Shown here: positions 34,341 to 34,911 of the stretch, piece after piece | Numbering within the stretch: the first letter of the stretch is position 1 | Layout of the letters: each line of letters begins with the position of its first letter | NCBI RefSeq assembly: GCF_030654915.1 | Contig: NZ_JAURWM010000377.1 | Span: forward strand, 1-34,911 | Length of the DNA stretch: 34,911 bases | Direction of reading: 5' to 3' | From: Phenylobacterium sp. | GTDB taxonomy: Bacteria; Pseudomonadota; Alphaproteobacteria; Caulobacterales; Caulobacteraceae | The notes under the pieces: model-generated | What the model was told of the DNA's origin: nothing | Seen by the model: the letters and a program-made list of their open reading frames with translations, nothing else | The model's database searches: none | Translations under genes and position numbers: made by a program

Positions 34341-34360
34341 CCCCCGATTATTGGCGGGGG
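34341..34360 (-). promoter_or_regulatory. hairpin in the leader of the TonB-dependent receptor gene
   Basis: CCCCCG (34341-34346) and CGGGGG (34355-34360) form a 6-bp stem with an 8-nt loop. In the receptor mRNA it ends about 15 bases before ATG 34326, just ahead of the GGAGGG ribosome site, where it could affect initiation. Read on the plus strand it is followed by TCTTATTGTT, but no plus-strand gene ends there. Confidence 0.4.
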
Positions 34361-34427
34361 TCTTATTGTTGACGGTCCTCGGCAAGCGGGGCCGTTCAAG
34401 AGGAAAGCTAAGGTAGTATCTTACGCT

Positions 34428-34434
34428 GCGTCAA
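34428..34434 (-). promoter_or_regulatory. possible -35 element of the receptor gene
   Basis: On the minus strand TTGACGC stands about 100 bases before the receptor start and matches the -35 consensus TTGACG[CG] described for the Caulobacter housekeeping sigma factor. A convincing -10 (GCTANAWC) is not seen at 10-14 bases, so the call is weak. Confidence 0.3.
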
Positions 34435-34502
34435 ACGACCTGTGATTACAGTATCGCCCGGCTAGGTTGTGTCGTCGATATTAGGCGAACTGAAGCGTGT
34501 GA

Positions 34503-34911
34503 TTAGCCGAACGGCTTTTCTAAGCTTGGCTGTGGCTGGGTGAACCATGCGGCGCCGTCGACCGTCACATGGAAATGGTCTTCCAGCCGCACGCCGAAGG
34601 CATCGGGGATGACGATCATCGGTTCGTTGGAGAAGCACATGCCGGGCGCTAGCGGGGTCTTGTCGCCGCGCACCAGATATGGCGCTTCATGGATCGATAG
34701 GCCGATCCCATGGCCGGTGCGGTGCGGCAGGCCCGGCAGGTCGTAGTCGGGGCTCATGCCGCCAGCCACCAGGACGCGGCGCGCGACAGCGTCGATTTCC
34801 TCGCAGGGCACGCCGGGCTTCACGGCGGCGAAGGCCGCGGCCTGGGCCTGCTTTTCCAGGTTCCAGATGCGCTTCTGCTCGGGCGTGGCCTCGCCGAACA
34901 CATAGGTGCGG
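34503..34911 (-). CDS. M24-family metallopeptidase (Xaa-Pro aminopeptidase-like), C-terminal part only
   Basis: The frame is open to the right edge (reading RTYVFGEATPEQKRIW...), so the gene starts outside the window; about 135 residues are seen. It is a pita-bread-fold M24 peptidase: LPHRTGHGIGLSIHEAPYLV gives the His metal ligand and the substrate-binding His, FSNEPMIV the Glu ligand and VRLEDHFHVT the last Glu ligand. The residues before this (GEATPEQKRIWNLEKQAQA) are usual for M24B enzymes acting on Xaa-Pro peptides. The stop is TAA at 34503-34505. It lies 176 bases upstream of the receptor on the same strand; the gap probably holds the receptor promoter. Confidence 0.9.
   Translation of the reverse strand, partial: RTYVFGEATPEQKRIWNLEKQAQAAAFAAVKPGVPCEEIDAVARRVLVAGGMSPDYDLPGLPHRTGHGIGLSIHEAPYLVRGDKTPLAPGMCFSNEPMIVIPDAFGVRLEDHFHVTVDGAAWFTQPQPSLEKPFG

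Overview
The window is high-GC DNA of alphaproteobacterial type. The gene families, the many TTG starts and the presence of a ceramide/ceramide-phosphoglycerate gene cluster of the kind known from Caulobacter crescentus point to the family Caulobacteraceae. Caulobacter, Phenylobacterium or a close relative are all possible, and I cannot settle the genus from sequence alone. No insertion sequences, phage genes, CRISPR arrays or rRNA genes are visible. The window cuts two genes: rpoD (its 3' end, at the left edge) and an M24 aminopeptidase (only its C-terminal part, at the right edge).

Left part (1-9285), ordinary accessory and housekeeping genes: the end of rpoD; a secreted M28 zinc peptidase; a secreted protein with two DLNGDG repeats; a 2OG-Fe(II) oxygenase; a very small flagellar-rod-like protein; a small exported Cys-containing protein; a serine beta-lactamase-like esterase; a PEBP/YbhB protein; an alpha/beta-hydrolase lipoprotein closed by a good intrinsic terminator; panD overlapping a small lipoprotein gene; a SIMPL-domain protein; and a tRNA with anticodon CAT, probably tRNA-Ile2.

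Centre (9471-28237), the most interesting region. After a PLP aminotransferase and a nucleotidyltransferase comes a dense set of genes that together look like a complete sphingolipid factory plus exporter. Minus-strand operon A (16358 down to 11726) encodes a HIT protein, an LptF-like permease, an LptG-like permease, a GNAT-type ceramide synthase (CerS) and a second nucleotidyltransferase. Plus-strand operon B (17841 to 20817) encodes a CDP-alcohol phosphatidyltransferase with an unusual N-terminal domain, a lipid (ceramide) kinase and a Tam41-like nucleotidyltransferase. Minus-strand operon C (28237 down to 20814) encodes an LptC-like protein, a CDP-glycerol glycerophosphotransferase-like enzyme, a Wzx-like flippase, a fatty acyl-AMP ligase, an SDR reductase (CerR), an acyl carrier protein and serine palmitoyltransferase. 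Expected flow: the ligase loads fatty acid on the ACP; Spt condenses acyl with serine; CerS N-acylates and CerR reduces to ceramide; operon B adds a phosphoglycerate-type head group. The flippase and LptF/G/C-like proteins could then move the lipid to the outer membrane. The synthesis steps match described Caulobacter enzymes. The dedicated export branch and the TagF-like head-group elongation step are the inferred, less explored parts.

Right part (28440-34911): a short membrane protein, an exported amidohydrolase, a SAM methyltransferase, a DUF3597 protein with a terminator behind it, a 906-residue TonB-dependent receptor with a hairpin in its leader, and the C-terminal part of an M24 peptidase. 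No gene-free stretch exceeds 300 bases. The longest are 7229-7480 (terminator, palindrome and panD leader) and 28238-28439 (no clear motif seen).
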